A stretch of 41,632 bases of DNA from Novosphingobium naphthalenivorans NBRC 102051 (GCF_001590985.1 NZ_BCTX01000044.1:1-41632), one strand, 5' to 3'; counted from the first letter of the stretch, positions 22,956-31,787 are shown. The notes: a model not told the origin generated them from the sequence alone. Translations and numbers: made by a program.

Positions 22956-24458
22956 TCAGGTCCCCCATTTCCGCATCGGTTCGTTGCCATAGGCCTCATC
23001 GCCGCTGGCCGCGTTCTCGATCGTCTCGCGATCATTGCGCTGGCGCATCCGGTTGCGCCGCTCCAGTTTGAACTGGCCGACAACCTCGCGCATGCTGGAG
23101 GCCTGTTCCGAAAGGCCGCGGGCGGCGGCGTTCGACTCTTCGACCATCGCGGCATTTTGCTGGGTGTTGAAATCGATCTGCTGCAGTTCGCCGCTGAGCG
23201 ATTCCATGTTGCCGGATTGCTGCTGCGAATAGGTCGCGATTTCCGCCGCCTTGGTGGTCGTGTTTTGAAGTCCGTCGATGATCTGGTCCAGCGCGCCCCG
23301 CATCTGCTGGACGAGGCTGGCGCCTTCCTCGACGTCTGCATTCGAGCCGGTGATCAGGTTCTTGATGTTCTGGGCAGACTCGGCCGTGCGCTGGGCCAGC
23401 GCACGGACTTCGCCGGCGACGACGGCGAAGCCCTTGCCGGCGTCGCCCGCCCTTGCCGCTTCCACACCGGCGTTGAGGGCCAGGAGATTGGTCTGGAAGG
23501 CGATGCCGTCGATGACTTCGACGATCTGTGCGATCTCGGTCGCCGAACGCTGGATCTTCGACATGGCCGTCACCGTGGCATCCATGATCTTTCCGCCGTT
23601 GACCGTGTGGTCCGATACTTCGTGGACCGAACGGTCGACTTCCCTGGCGCTGGAAGCCGTCGTCGCGATGGCTGACGTCACGTCGCGCATGACCTCGGTG
23701 ATGCGGGCAACCGTTGCAGCCTGTGTTTCGGTGCGCAGGGCAAGGTCGTTTGCGGCCTCGCTGATTTCCTGCGCGCCGACATTCACGTTGTCGGCGACAT
23801 TGGTCATCTTGCTGACGAGGTGGCTGATCTGGTGCCGCATGTTGTGGAAGTCCACGGCCAGTTGCTGGTATGCAGGCGGGACGTCCTTGATCCCGGCGCG
23901 CAAATCGCCGTTGGCCACTTCATTGAGCGCCTTGCCCATCGATTCCAGAAGAACGCTGCGCTGCTCGCTTTCGGCCTCGAAATAACACGCGAGGGCGGCG
24001 TCCATGTCGAGCAGGGCTGCTTTCACCAGCGTTGATACGCTTTTCGCCCGCGAACGCGCACCCCATGGTGTGAAGGTCGGCGTCTTGAGCATCGACTCTA
24101 TTAGGTTTTCCAGAACCAAGGCATAGCCGCTGATGTACAGGTCGGGCCCCAGGCCGACGCGTGCGTGGACTGCACCGATATTGCGTGACCTTTCGACCGC
24201 CTGGCTGTCGAAAGGTCCTGAGAACAAGGCCTGCCAGTGCTTCAACTGCGCATTGGCGGCGCCGGAGCGCTGCTCTTCCGTCGGCAGCAGTTTTGAAGTT
24301 TCAGGATTGGCGGCAATCTGCGTGTAGAGCTTGGCCAATGCGCGCGGCGCTAGCTTGGCGATGGCTCGCTTTATTCTGGGAAAGCTTTCATAATTTTCCG
24401 CGTCGAGAGGTGCCAGCGTATTCCTTTTTGAAGATTTGATTTGAATCAAATTTCGCAT
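22956..24458 (-). CDS. Soluble globin-coupled chemoreceptor (HemAT-like)
   Basis: A 500-residue methyl-accepting protein without membrane helices. Residues about 25-170 form a protoglobin-type sensor domain (LAKLYTQIAANPETSKLL, LKHWQALFSG, and His98 in GAVHARVGLGPDLYISGY as candidate proximal haem ligand). A short HAMP-like connector follows (GDLRAGIKDVPPAYQQLAVD), then the signalling domain with the conserved hairpin tip DGIAFQTNLLALNAGVEAAR and GKGFAVVAGEVRALAQR. Globin-coupled receptors of this kind sense oxygen and relay to CheA. No che genes lie in this window. It is divergent from the LysR gene at 24647. Confidence 0.9.
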   Translation of the reverse strand: MRNLIQIKSSKRNTLAPLDAENYESFPRIKRAIAKLAPRALAKLYTQIAANPETSKLLPTEEQRSGAANAQLKHWQALFSGPFDSQAVERSRNIGAVHARVGLGPDLYISGYALVLENLIESMLKTPTFTPWGARSRAKSVSTLVKAALLDMDAALACYFEAESEQRSVLLESMGKALNEVANGDLRAGIKDVPPAYQQLAVDFHNMRHQISHLVSKMTNVADNVNVGAQEISEAANDLALRTETQAATVARITEVMRDVTSAIATTASSAREVDRSVHEVSDHTVNGGKIMDATVTAMSKIQRSATEIAQIVEVIDGIAFQTNLLALNAGVEAARAGDAGKGFAVVAGEVRALAQRTAESAQNIKNLITGSNADVEEGASLVQQMRGALDQIIDGLQNTTTKAAEIATYSQQQSGNMESLSGELQQIDFNTQQNAAMVEESNAAARGLSEQASSMREVVGQFKLERRNRMRQRNDRETIENAASGDEAYGNEPMRKWGT

Positions 24459-24646
24459 AAATTCCTCGCGACGTTTCCTGTACTATGCAGGACCGCAGGA
24501 TATTTAGGCGAACACGGATAACTCTTGGTTAAACACGGGTAAGGGCGTGCCCTGTAAAAAGTGGCTGTCGTCCGACACGACCCGCGTTTCCCCCCTGCAA
24601 CAGGAACTTCGTTGCCCTGCGCGTCCGTGCGGCATAGGGAAGCGGC

Positions 24647-25462
24647 ATGAAGCGCACGCATTTGCCTCTCAACGCCCTGCGCGTGTTCGACGCGGCCGCG
24701 CGGCATCTTTCGTTCACGCGTGCGGCGGACGAACTGGCGGTGACGCCGGCCGCCGTCGGCCAGCAGATTCGCGCGCTGGAGGACCTGCTCGGCGTCGTCC
24801 TGTTCCGCCGCACCAGCAAGGGGCTGGAACTCACCGACGAGGCGGGCTCCGGCCTTGCCGCGCTGCGCACCGGATTCCTTCATTTCGAGGATGCGGTGCA
24901 GGCCATGCAGGCGGGTCAGTCCAGCCATGTCTATACCATCGCGGCCCCGCGCGAATTCTTCGCCGCTTGGCTGGCGCCGCGCCTTGCCGCGTTCCGCGCG
25001 GACAATCCGCAAGTCCGCTTCGTGCTGCTCGACGGCGAGATGACCGATTTCACCGAAGCCAATCTCGACATCGCGGTGCGCTGGACCGATGGTCCGGGCG
25101 ATCTGGAAGGCGTGCCGCTGGGCGATCCGGACTGGGTCATGGTGGGCGAGGGCGGCTGGATCGGCTGGCCGGGTGACCCGGCGCCGGAAAGCGGCGAGGG
25201 CGCGCCTTCCGAAGACAGTGACGGGGAAGACGGCAAGCCGCCGGTCATGGTCGCCGATGCCGGGCAGGCGATTGCGGCGGCGCTGGCGGGGCTCGGGCAG
25301 GCACGCGTGCCGGCCCTCCTGACCACCGGGATGGCAGGTACGGAGGCCGTGAAGGCGATCGATGCGCCCTGCCGCCGGGGGTACTGGCTGGTCGCTCCGC
25401 TGCCGCAGTGGCGGCAGAAAAAGGTCAAGGCACTCGTCGCCGCGCTCACGGCCGGGACGTAA
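24647..25462 (+). CDS. LysR-family regulator (GcvA-like) with acidic insert
   Basis: A 271-residue LTTR. The N-terminal winged helix (LPLNALRVFDAAARHLSFTR and AADELAVTPAAVGQQI) is of the GcvA/AmpR type. The effector domain is shorter than usual and contains a charged low-complexity stretch, ESGEGAPSEDSDGEDGKPP, at about residues 183-201, where the hinge to the second subdomain would be. The divergent neighbour is the globin chemoreceptor, and a VOC gene is convergent. No effector or binding site can be named. Confidence 0.82.
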   Translation: MKRTHLPLNALRVFDAAARHLSFTRAADELAVTPAAVGQQIRALEDLLGVVLFRRTSKGLELTDEAGSGLAALRTGFLHFEDAVQAMQAGQSSHVYTIAAPREFFAAWLAPRLAAFRADNPQVRFVLLDGEMTDFTEANLDIAVRWTDGPGDLEGVPLGDPDWVMVGEGGWIGWPGDPAPESGEGAPSEDSDGEDGKPPVMVADAGQAIAAALAGLGQARVPALLTTGMAGTEAVKAIDAPCRRGYWLVAPLPQWRQKKVKALVAALTAGT

Positions 25463-25474
25463 CGCGGCCGGGCA

Positions 25475-25861
25475 TCACTCCGGCTTGTGGCACACCGCTT
25501 CGATGTTGAGGCCATCCGGATCGAACACGAAGGCACCATAGTACGAGGGGTGATAGTGCGGGCGCAGGCCGGGGCCTCCGTTATCGCGCCCGCCCGCGTG
25601 CATGGCCGCTGCGTAGAAGGCATCGACTTCGGCCCGGCTTCCGGCGGTAAAGGCGATATGCACACCGGGGCCGCGCGGACCGTCGTTGCCGAGCCAGAAG
25701 AAGGGTTTGCCGTCCTTGCCGTATCCGATCCCGGCATAGCCGCCGGTCTCTTGCGCCGTGAGTTCCATGATGCGCGTCACGCCGAGCGGGGCCAGGGCCG
25801 CGTCGTAGAACCGGCAGGAAGCTGCGAAATCACTCGCGCCGATACCGATGTGATCCAACAT
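25475..25861 (-). CDS. VOC-family (glyoxalase/dioxygenase-like) protein
   Basis: A 128-residue VOC protein. It starts MLDHIGIGASDFAASCRFYD, and the second unit includes GPGVHIAFTAGSRAEVDAFY and ends YGAFVFDPDGLNIEAVCHKP. The His of HIG, the His of VHIAF and the Glu of NIEAVC match the usual metal-binding triad of the fold. The substrate is unknown; proteins of this type are often annotated as lactoylglutathione lyase-like. ATG 25861 was chosen because the longer frame adds a non-conserved N-terminus. It is convergent with the LysR gene. Confidence 0.85.
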   Translation of the reverse strand: MLDHIGIGASDFAASCRFYDAALAPLGVTRIMELTAQETGGYAGIGYGKDGKPFFWLGNDGPRGPGVHIAFTAGSRAEVDAFYAAAMHAGGRDNGGPGLRPHYHPSYYGAFVFDPDGLNIEAVCHKPE

Positions 25862-25991
25862 GGGCGAATCTCCTTGCTGTCTATGGCCTCTACTATGCGC
25901 CCGATTTGACAGCTTGAGGCCCTCGGAAAGGACAGTCTCGCAAGGCGTGTTTTCGGGACCTTTTCCTGCGGCAAGCCGCAAGGCGGCGCCG

Positions 25992-26903
25992 TCAGGGCAA
26001 GCGGTTGGGATCGAGCGCAGAGCGTCTCGGCGCGGCCGCCGTGCGGGGCACGGAAACCACAGAAGGGGCTGTCGCCGCCGCGCCGCCGTCCATCGCCATC
26101 AGCGCGGCAATCCGCTTTTCCGTGGCGGGGTGGGTGGAGAACAGGTCCGAGACGTGAGAGGGCACGATGTAGAGCTGCGCCGTTGCCGGATTGCGCTCGA
26201 CCGCCGGGTTGCGCAAGTGTGCTGCCGGGCCAGCGATCTTGGCCAGGGCCGAGGCCAGCGCGCGGGGATTGCCGCTGATTTCCGCCCCGGCCTTGTCCGC
26301 GCCGAATTCGCGGGTGCGGCTGATCGCCATCTGCACGATCATCGCTGCGAAGGGTGCCATGAACACGGCCGCGATGGCCGCCAGCGGGTTGGGGCGGTTG
26401 TCGCCATGGCCGCCGAAGAACAGGCCGAAGTTGGCGATCATCGAGATGGCGCCCGCGATCGTGGCCACCATTGTCATGATCAGCGTGTCGCGGTTGCGCA
26501 CATGGCCCAGTTCATGCGCCATGACTCCGGCCACTTCCTCGCGGCTGAGCATGGAAAGCAGGCCTGTCGTGGCGGCAACCGCAGCATTTTCGGGATTGCG
26601 TCCGGTGGCGAAGGCATTGGGGGCCTGCGTGTCGATCAGATAGACGCGCGGCATCGACAGCCCGGCCTTGCGGGCAAGGCCTTCGACGATGCCATAGAAT
26701 TCGGGGGCGCTGCGAGCATCGACTTCGCGCGCATTGTGCATACGCAGGACGATGCTGTCGGCGTTCCAGTAGGTGAACAGGTTCATGCCTGCCGCCACGA
26801 TCAGCGCAATGCCCGCGCCGCCGGTGCCGCCGAACATATAGCCGAGCCCCATGAACAGCGCTGTCAGCGCCGCCAGCAGCATGGCTGTCTTGATACCGTT
26901 CAC
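25992..26903 (-). CDS. htpX: Membrane zinc metalloprotease HtpX
   Basis: A 303-residue M48B protease that degrades misfolded inner-membrane proteins. Two N-terminal membrane helices ([15 protein letters not shown] and [18 protein letters not shown]) precede the catalytic HELGH (His130, Glu131, His134). Two more hydrophobic segments follow, then [19 protein letters not shown], carrying the third zinc ligand Glu. The C-terminal tail, rich in Ala/Thr/Pro, is longer than in E. coli. The start is GTG 26903, with AGAAGC before it. It is divergent from the nitronate monooxygenase gene. No heat-shock promoter could be recognised with confidence. Confidence 0.93.
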   Translation of the reverse strand: MNGIKTAMLLAALTALFMGLGYMFGGTGGAGIALIVAAGMNLFTYWNADSIVLRMHNAREVDARSAPEFYGIVEGLARKAGLSMPRVYLIDTQAPNAFATGRNPENAAVAATTGLLSMLSREEVAGVMAHELGHVRNRDTLIMTMVATIAGAISMIANFGLFFGGHGDNRPNPLAAIAAVFMAPFAAMIVQMAISRTREFGADKAGAEISGNPRALASALAKIAGPAAHLRNPAVERNPATAQLYIVPSHVSDLFSTHPATEKRIAALMAMDGGAAATAPSVVSVPRTAAAPRRSALDPNRLP

Positions 26904-27087
26904 TTGCTTCTGTGCTCCATCTGTCCGTTTCGGAATAGTCTTGGGAATCTAGGATGGCGCGGCCGCGTTTCAACGGCCGTGCAGGGAGCATTGGCGTGCT
27001 TGGCAGGGGCGCGCGCAGCCGATAGACGCAGGCGGGCGCAATTCCGGCCCAGGGCCGTTTGCACGAGAATTCAGGGAGTAAAGAGGA

Positions 27088-28068
27088 ATGGCATTCAAGA
27101 CTCGCGTTACCGAGATGCTCGGCATCGAGCATCCGATCGTGCAGGGCGGTATGCAGGGCGTGGGCGTGGCCGAGTTGGCCAGTGCAGTTTCCAACGCGGG
27201 CGGCCTCGGCACGCTCACGGCGCTGACCCAGCCGAGCCCCGAGGCACTTCGCGAGGAAATCGAGCGCTGCCGGTCGATGACGGACAAGCCCTTTGCCGTG
27301 AACATTACGATTCTGCCCACGATCCAGCCGCCCGACTACAAGGGCTATGCCCAGGCCGCGATCGACGGCGGGGTCAGGATCATCGAGACCGCCGGCAGCC
27401 AGCAGGTGCGCGAGATCTGGGAAATGGTGAAGCCGCACGGAATCAAGATCCTGCACAAGTGCACGGCCGTGCGCCACGCGCTTTCGGCCGAGCGTCATGG
27501 TTGCGACATCATTTCGATCGACGGTTTCGAATGCGCCGGCCACCCGGGCGAGGACGATATTCCGGGCCTGATCCTGATCCCCTCTGCCGCAGACAAGGTG
27601 AAGATCCCGATGCTGGCCTCCGGCGGTATCGGCGATGCGCGTGGCTTCGTCGCGGCGCTGGCGCTGGGCGCCGAAGGCATCAACATGGGCACTCGCTTCT
27701 GCGCCACCCGGGAAGCGCCGATCCACGACAATATCAAGCAGCTCTACGTGAACAACGACGAGCGCGGGACCAACCTGATCTTCCGCAAGTTCAGGAACAC
27801 CGCGCGCGTGGGCAAGAACTCGGTTTCGGACAAGGTGGTCGAGATCTCGGCCCGCCCGGAAACGGAGTTCGAGGATATCCGTCCCTATGTTTCAGGCGCT
27901 CTGGGGCGTGAGATGCTCAAGAGCGGCGATGTCGATCAGGGCATTTTCTGGGCAGGCATGGTGCAGGGCCTGATCCACGATATCCCGACCTGCCGGGACC
28001 TGATCGAAGGGATAGTTGGCGGGGCAGAGGCCATCGTCAAGGAACGCCTCGGCCAGATGCTGGGCTGA
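27088..28068 (+). CDS. Nitronate monooxygenase family flavoprotein
   Basis: A 326-residue FMN-dependent TIM-barrel enzyme of the NMO/2-nitropropane dioxygenase family. It begins IEHPIVQGGMQGVGVAELAS. It has KILHKCTAVRHA, IDGFECAGHPGEDD (with a His at the usual catalytic place) and the phosphate-binding ASGGIGDARGFVAALALGAE with GINMGTRF. The family oxidises alkyl nitronates and propionate 3-nitronate; some members are instead enoyl reductases or quinone reductases, so the substrate is not certain. AGAGGA lies directly before the ATG. The crotonase gene 278 bases downstream may be functionally related, though a repeat separates the two. Confidence 0.85.
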   Translation: MAFKTRVTEMLGIEHPIVQGGMQGVGVAELASAVSNAGGLGTLTALTQPSPEALREEIERCRSMTDKPFAVNITILPTIQPPDYKGYAQAAIDGGVRIIETAGSQQVREIWEMVKPHGIKILHKCTAVRHALSAERHGCDIISIDGFECAGHPGEDDIPGLILIPSAADKVKIPMLASGGIGDARGFVAALALGAEGINMGTRFCATREAPIHDNIKQLYVNNDERGTNLIFRKFRNTARVGKNSVSDKVVEISARPETEFEDIRPYVSGALGREMLKSGDVDQGIFWAGMVQGLIHDIPTCRDLIEGIVGGAEAIVKERLGQMLG

Positions 28069-28087
28069 GGACGGCGGTCCCGGAATT

Positions 28088-28151
28088 CGTCATTGCGGGC
28101 GGCAAACCGCCCGGTGCGGCTTGCGCCCGCTTCACGAAGCCCGCAATGACG
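28088..28151. repeat. Inverted repeat, REP-like hairpin
   Basis: Perfect 12-bp arms cgtcattgcggg (28088-28099) and cccgcaatgacg (28140-28151) enclose a GC-rich loop with its own pairing (gcggcaaaccgc). It lies 20 bases after the nitronate monooxygenase stop and may act as a terminator. The cgtcatt start recurs in the hairpin at 40592. Confidence 0.6.
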
Positions 28152-28171
28152 GCGAATATCATGCGGCTCCT

Positions 28172-28316
28172 AGGGCCTGTGAGGATTTAGGCCATACGGC
28201 GCCGAGAATGGTGGATTTCGAGAACCGGTGCGCAGCGTACTTTATGGTACGTGAGCACCGGAAGCGCAGAAAGCCGCCGTTCGCAGGCTCGTATGACCTC
28301 AATCCCCACAGGCCCT
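28172..28316. repeat. 145-bp long imperfect palindrome (MITE/REP-like)
   Basis: The two halves are complementary along most of their length. Outer arms are agggcctgtgaggatt and aatccccacaggccct with one mismatch. The next parts, ggccatacgg and cgtatgacct, pair with few mismatches, and the centre holds ccggtgc, gtac, tttatg, gtac, gcaccgg. The whole could fold into one long hairpin. It carries no coding sequence. Similar dispersed elements are known to me from sphingomonad intergenic regions, but the copy number was not checked. It ends 31 bases before the crotonase ATG and so forms part of that gene's leader. Confidence 0.65.
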
Positions 28317-28346
28317 GGAGCGGCAGGCCTGAACGGAGAGAATTGA

Positions 28347-29129
28347 ATGGCTTACGAGCATATCCTCTACAGCGTCGAGGACGGTGTCGCGCGCATTTCG
28401 CTCAACGATCCCAAGACCATGAACGGCATCACCGAGCCGATGGGCCATGAAATGACCGATGCCCTGGACCGCGCCGCCCGCGAAGCGCGCGCCGTACTGC
28501 TGACGGGGGAAGGCAACGGGTTCTGTTCGGGGGCGAACCTGTCCGCCGCGCAGGACATGCTTGCCGATCCCATGCGCGATGTCGGCGGCCAGCTCGACCG
28601 CGCGTTCAATCCGGTGATCTTGGCGATCAAGCGCATGGAGCAACCCGTCATTACGGTGATCCGCGGCCCGGCCGCCGGTTACGGCGCGGGGCTCGCGGCA
28701 GCGGGCGACGTGGTGTTGATGGCCGACAACGCCTTTTTCTTCTGCGCCTTCTGCCATGTCGGCCTCGTGCCGGACGGCGGCGCGACGTATCTGCTGGCAC
28801 AGGCCGTCGGCCGCGTGCGCGCAATGCAGATGATGCTGCTGGGCGAAAAGATCGACGCCAGGACTGCTCTCGACTGGGGCCTTGCAACGAAAGTGGTGCC
28901 CGAGGCGGAGCTCGATGCCGAAGCGATGAAGCTTGCCAGATCGCTTGCCGCCGGCCCCCGCGCGCTGGGCATGATCAAGCGCCTGGCCTGGGACGCGCTG
29001 GATTCGAGCCTCGAAACGGCGCTGCAGGCCGAAAGGAGCAGCCAGCGCATTGCCGGGCGGACCGAGGATTTCCTCGAAGGCGTGACCGCGTTCGTGGAGA
29101 AGCGCAAGCCGGCGTTCAAGGGGCGGTAA
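28347..29129 (+). CDS. Crotonase-family enoyl-CoA hydratase/isomerase (PaaG-like)
   Basis: A 260-residue crotonase. The oxyanion-hole segments GNGFCSGANLS and GPAAGYGAGLAAAGD are present. The two catalytic Glu of classical enoyl-CoA hydratase are absent (GYGAGLA instead of GGGCELA, and CHVGLVPDGG instead of QPExxLG). The Asp of GLVPDGG matches the single catalytic acid of PaaG-like delta-isomerases, so isomerase activity is more likely than hydration (family-based inference). The C-terminus FLEGVTAFVEKRKPAFKGR is typical. The start ATG 28347 follows GGAGAGAATTGA. It is a single gene. Confidence 0.88.
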   Translation: MAYEHILYSVEDGVARISLNDPKTMNGITEPMGHEMTDALDRAAREARAVLLTGEGNGFCSGANLSAAQDMLADPMRDVGGQLDRAFNPVILAIKRMEQPVITVIRGPAAGYGAGLAAAGDVVLMADNAFFFCAFCHVGLVPDGGATYLLAQAVGRVRAMQMMLLGEKIDARTALDWGLATKVVPEAELDAEAMKLARSLAAGPRALGMIKRLAWDALDSSLETALQAERSSQRIAGRTEDFLEGVTAFVEKRKPAFKGR

Positions 29130-29197
29130 CGGAAGCGAGGTCGTATTGGCGAAGGGGGGCGAAGCGCAGCCGGAGCGCGCTTCGGCCCATCTTGTGG

Positions 29198-29404
29198 TCA
29201 GGCAGACTGCAGGTTCACTGCCGAAGCCTTGCCGTTGCGGCCGACTTCGATCTCGTAGGAGAGGCGCTGGTCCTTTTCGAGCGTGAACATGCCGGCGTTC
29301 TGCACCGCCGAAATATGAACGAAGCTGTCTGGGCCACCGTCCTCGGGGGCGATGAAGCCGTAACCCTTGTCGGTGTTGAAGAATTTTACGGTGCCGATGG
29401 GCAT
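29198..29404 (-). CDS. cspA: Cold-shock domain protein
   Basis: A 68-residue single CSD protein. RNP1 is KGYGFIAPEDG and RNP2 is DSFVHISAV; it starts MPIGTVKFFNTDKGYGF, and the C-terminal strand is VGRNGKASAVNLQ. It binds single-stranded RNA/DNA and can relieve mRNA structure. GGAAAGGAAAC lies just before the ATG. The long non-coding stretch on its 5' side could contain an extended leader, as cold-shock genes often have, but no cold-box was recognised. It is convergent with the crotonase gene. Confidence 0.95.
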   Translation of the reverse strand: MPIGTVKFFNTDKGYGFIAPEDGGPDSFVHISAVQNAGMFTLEKDQRLSYEIEVGRNGKASAVNLQSA

Positions 29405-29948
29405 GGGTGTTTCCTTTCCAGAAACAAGTGTGGCGGCCGCGAGATTGCGGACACCGGCCGTGCGTCAAATCATTAATTGAAAGGAAATCGCCGCAAGCGG
29501 GAAAGGCAGTGCAATTGCGCTGCCAGAGCCAAGATTGTCGAGACCAGTCGTATATCCGACGTCAACGGGATCGTTGGTAGCACGAAACCCGTCAGTGCGA
29601 CAGCGTGAATAGGTGCAGTGGCGGTCTTTCCCGGCGGGGCAATCCACAGCCAATCGGCCGGCCATGCGAACAGTGCTTGAACCCCGGCGGGAAGGCGTCC
29701 ATGGCGAAGGCATCGGGGCCTATCATTCCGTAGGCATGCCCCGGCTGAGAGACGCACCGTGCTCCCGCTTACAGCCCGGGGTGCGGATAATACGGGCAGA
29801 ATCCTCCTCCAACTCTTCGAATTTGCGTGGTCTTCCAAAGCCTTGCCGGCTGCGGACGTCCTTCTGAAATCAAGCGCTTGCGCCTTTTTTGCCCAAGCTT
29901 GTCCGCCGGACGTCTGCCGGCACATGGCGCCTTGCGCCGGGAGTATTC
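29405..29948. other. Long intergenic stretch without a supported gene
   Basis: No frame here has a credible start, domain or the third-position G/C bias of neighbouring genes. The left part should contain the promoter and leader of the cold-shock gene (minus strand), the right part the promoter of the methyltransferase-like gene (plus strand). Small GC-rich inverted repeats occur (for example gcatcggggcc with ggcatgccccgg near 29715), but nothing specific can be named. Confidence 0.5.
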
Positions 29949-30623
29949 ATGATCGAGCGAGATGTGCTGGTGGGGGTTGGCCATGTGCCCGACGGCGTGG
30001 AACTGCGCCTGGTGCAGCACGGCGATGGTTTTACCATCCTGCTGGAAGACAACGAGCTGATGAGCACCGAGGCCAGTGCATCCGAAGAAGCGCTGGCGAC
30101 CATGACTTGCGAGCGTCTGGGCAATCGCGAAGCGATCCAGATGCTGATCGGTGGCTATGGCATGGGCTTCACGCTGCGCGCCGCACTGGCGGCCTTGCGG
30201 GACGATGCCAGCGTCTGCGTCGCCGAGATCGTGCCGGAGATCATCGAATGGGCGCTCGGGCCGATGCGGCAGATTACTGCGGGATGCCTTGACGATCCGC
30301 GCGTCATGCTGGTCGATGAGGATGTCGCCACGCTGATCCGGGCGGCGCGCGATGGTTACGATGCCATCCTGCTCGATGTCGACAATGGCCCCGAAGGGCT
30401 GACACGCAGGCAGAACGACGGTCTCTATTCCGAGCGCGGCCTGCGCGAGGCGATGTGGGCGCTTCGGCCCGGGGGAATTCTGGCGGTCTGGTCCGCCTGG
30501 CCCGACCCGGCCTTTACGCAGCGGCTGGAAGAGGCCGGCTTCACGGTTTCCACTTCGGCACTCACGTCCCTGCCCAACGGCGAAGGATACGATCACGTGA
30601 TCTGGTTCGCCCGCAAGCCCTGA
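29949..30623 (+). CDS. Spermidine-synthase-like methyltransferase-fold protein
   Basis: A 224-residue protein of the spermidine synthase/SAM-methyltransferase superfamily. It contains MLIGGYGMGFTLRAAL (glycine-rich nucleotide loop), VCVAEIVPEIIEWA (acidic end of strand two), YDAILLDVDNGPEGLTR (the loop that is DxxDP in true spermidine synthases) and LRPGGILAVWSAWPD. The N-terminal tetramer domain is short. The replacement of key Asp residues suggests it is not a polyamine synthase. ATG 29949 follows GGGAGTATT; an upstream ATG at 29889 adds residues without bias. It is convergent with the LacI gene. Confidence 0.75.
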   Translation: MIERDVLVGVGHVPDGVELRLVQHGDGFTILLEDNELMSTEASASEEALATMTCERLGNREAIQMLIGGYGMGFTLRAALAALRDDASVCVAEIVPEIIEWALGPMRQITAGCLDDPRVMLVDEDVATLIRAARDGYDAILLDVDNGPEGLTRRQNDGLYSERGLREAMWALRPGGILAVWSAWPDPAFTQRLEEAGFTVSTSALTSLPNGEGYDHVIWFARKP

Positions 30624-30636
30624 AAGGGCTGGGCGG

Positions 30637-31701
30637 CTAGGACGGATTTGGCTGGGATAGGTTCGGCTGGGATGGATTCGGCTGAGGCGCGGTTCCGGCT
30701 GTCGCGGCAGGCATCACCGAATCCCGGATGATCAGTTCGGCTTCGAAACCGGCTGCTGCATCCGGCTGGGACAGGCCTTTCGCAATGCGGGCGACGGCTT
30801 CATGCGCCATGGCGATCCACGGCACGCTCATCGACGTCAGCGGCGGTAATGTCCGGGCGGCGAGGGGGGTATCGTCGAAACCGACAACCGAGAGGTCTGC
30901 CGGAACCGTTATCCCGGCCTGCGTCGCGGCGTGGAGCACGCCGTTCGCCATCTCGTCGTTGCAGGCGACCACCACTGTGGGGCGGGGGCTGACTTCCAGC
31001 AGCAGGCGTCCGGCGGAAATGCCGGATTCGAACGTGTTGTCTCCGGCGACGATTAGCGAGGGGCCGCGGTCCAGCCCGTGGTCGGCCATGGCGTCGAGAT
31101 AGCCCAGTTCGCGCTGCTGGGCAGTCAGCGAGCTTTCCGGGCCACCGATGAAGCCGATGCGGTTGTGCCCGAGCCGGACCAGCCACGTGACCAGAGTGGC
31201 CATGGCGCTGCGATCGTCGCAGGCGAGCCCGTGATCGCCGCGCACCCGCCCGAGGCGGACGCACCGCACTTGCGCATTGGCGCAGATCTCGGCCAGATCC
31301 TCACGTTCGGACAGCGGCGGCAGCAGGACGACGCCGGTTGGGCGCAGCCGGTCGATGAAGGCGCGCAGGCGGACGGCAGCGTCGCGCGCGGCCATCGGCT
31401 GCAGCACGAGAGCGAGTTCGCTGCCTTCCAGCGCTTCGGTCATGCCCGCTTCGACCAGTTCGAACACGCCGCGGTCCGAATTGTCGTGGATCAGCGCAAC
31501 GAGGAAATTGCGCTGAAGGGCCAGCGCCCGCGCCTGGGCATTGGGCACGAAGCCGGTATCGGCAATCACCGCTTCGATTTTCGCGCGGGTCTCTCCGCTC
31601 AGCAGGTCGGCATGGTTGAAGTAGCGGCTGACCGTTTTCTTCGAGACGCCGGCCATTTCGGCGATCTCGGTAATGGTCATACGCGAGGAGGGGACCTTCA
31701 T
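30637..31701 (-). CDS. LacI-family transcriptional regulator with repeated C-terminal tail
   Basis: A 354-residue repressor. The helix-turn-helix and hinge lie at residues 6-60 (TITEIAEMAGVSKKTVSRYF and GETRAKIEAVIADTGFVPN), followed by the periplasmic-binding-protein-like sensor domain (LVALIHDNSDRGVFELVEAG, RIGFIGGPESSLTAQQRELG, ACNDEMANGVLHAA, VVGFDDTPLAARTLPPLTS). The tail PNPSQPNLSQPNPS comes from a 15-base tandem repeat and looks like a recent expansion. ATG 31701 with AAGGA upstream was chosen over ATG 31737. It is divergent from the acyltransferase gene, which it may control. LacI proteins with this layout usually sense sugars; the ligand here is unknown. Confidence 0.87.
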   Translation of the reverse strand: MKVPSSRMTITEIAEMAGVSKKTVSRYFNHADLLSGETRAKIEAVIADTGFVPNAQARALALQRNFLVALIHDNSDRGVFELVEAGMTEALEGSELALVLQPMAARDAAVRLRAFIDRLRPTGVVLLPPLSEREDLAEICANAQVRCVRLGRVRGDHGLACDDRSAMATLVTWLVRLGHNRIGFIGGPESSLTAQQRELGYLDAMADHGLDRGPSLIVAGDNTFESGISAGRLLLEVSPRPTVVVACNDEMANGVLHAATQAGITVPADLSVVGFDDTPLAARTLPPLTSMSVPWIAMAHEAVARIAKGLSQPDAAAGFEAELIIRDSVMPAATAGTAPQPNPSQPNLSQPNPS

Positions 31702-31787
31702 CGGCAATCCTTCAAGGTCCGCACGTCGCGGGACCATGGGTGAAATCGAATGGGTCCTAAGGAAATGGGACCGGCCCGTAAGTCAAG

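Noticed and set aside
29465..29925. Minus-strand open frames of 82 and 150 codons upstream of the cold-shock gene
   Set aside because: Overlapping frames without recognisable domains, ribosome sites or third-position bias; left as non-coding.
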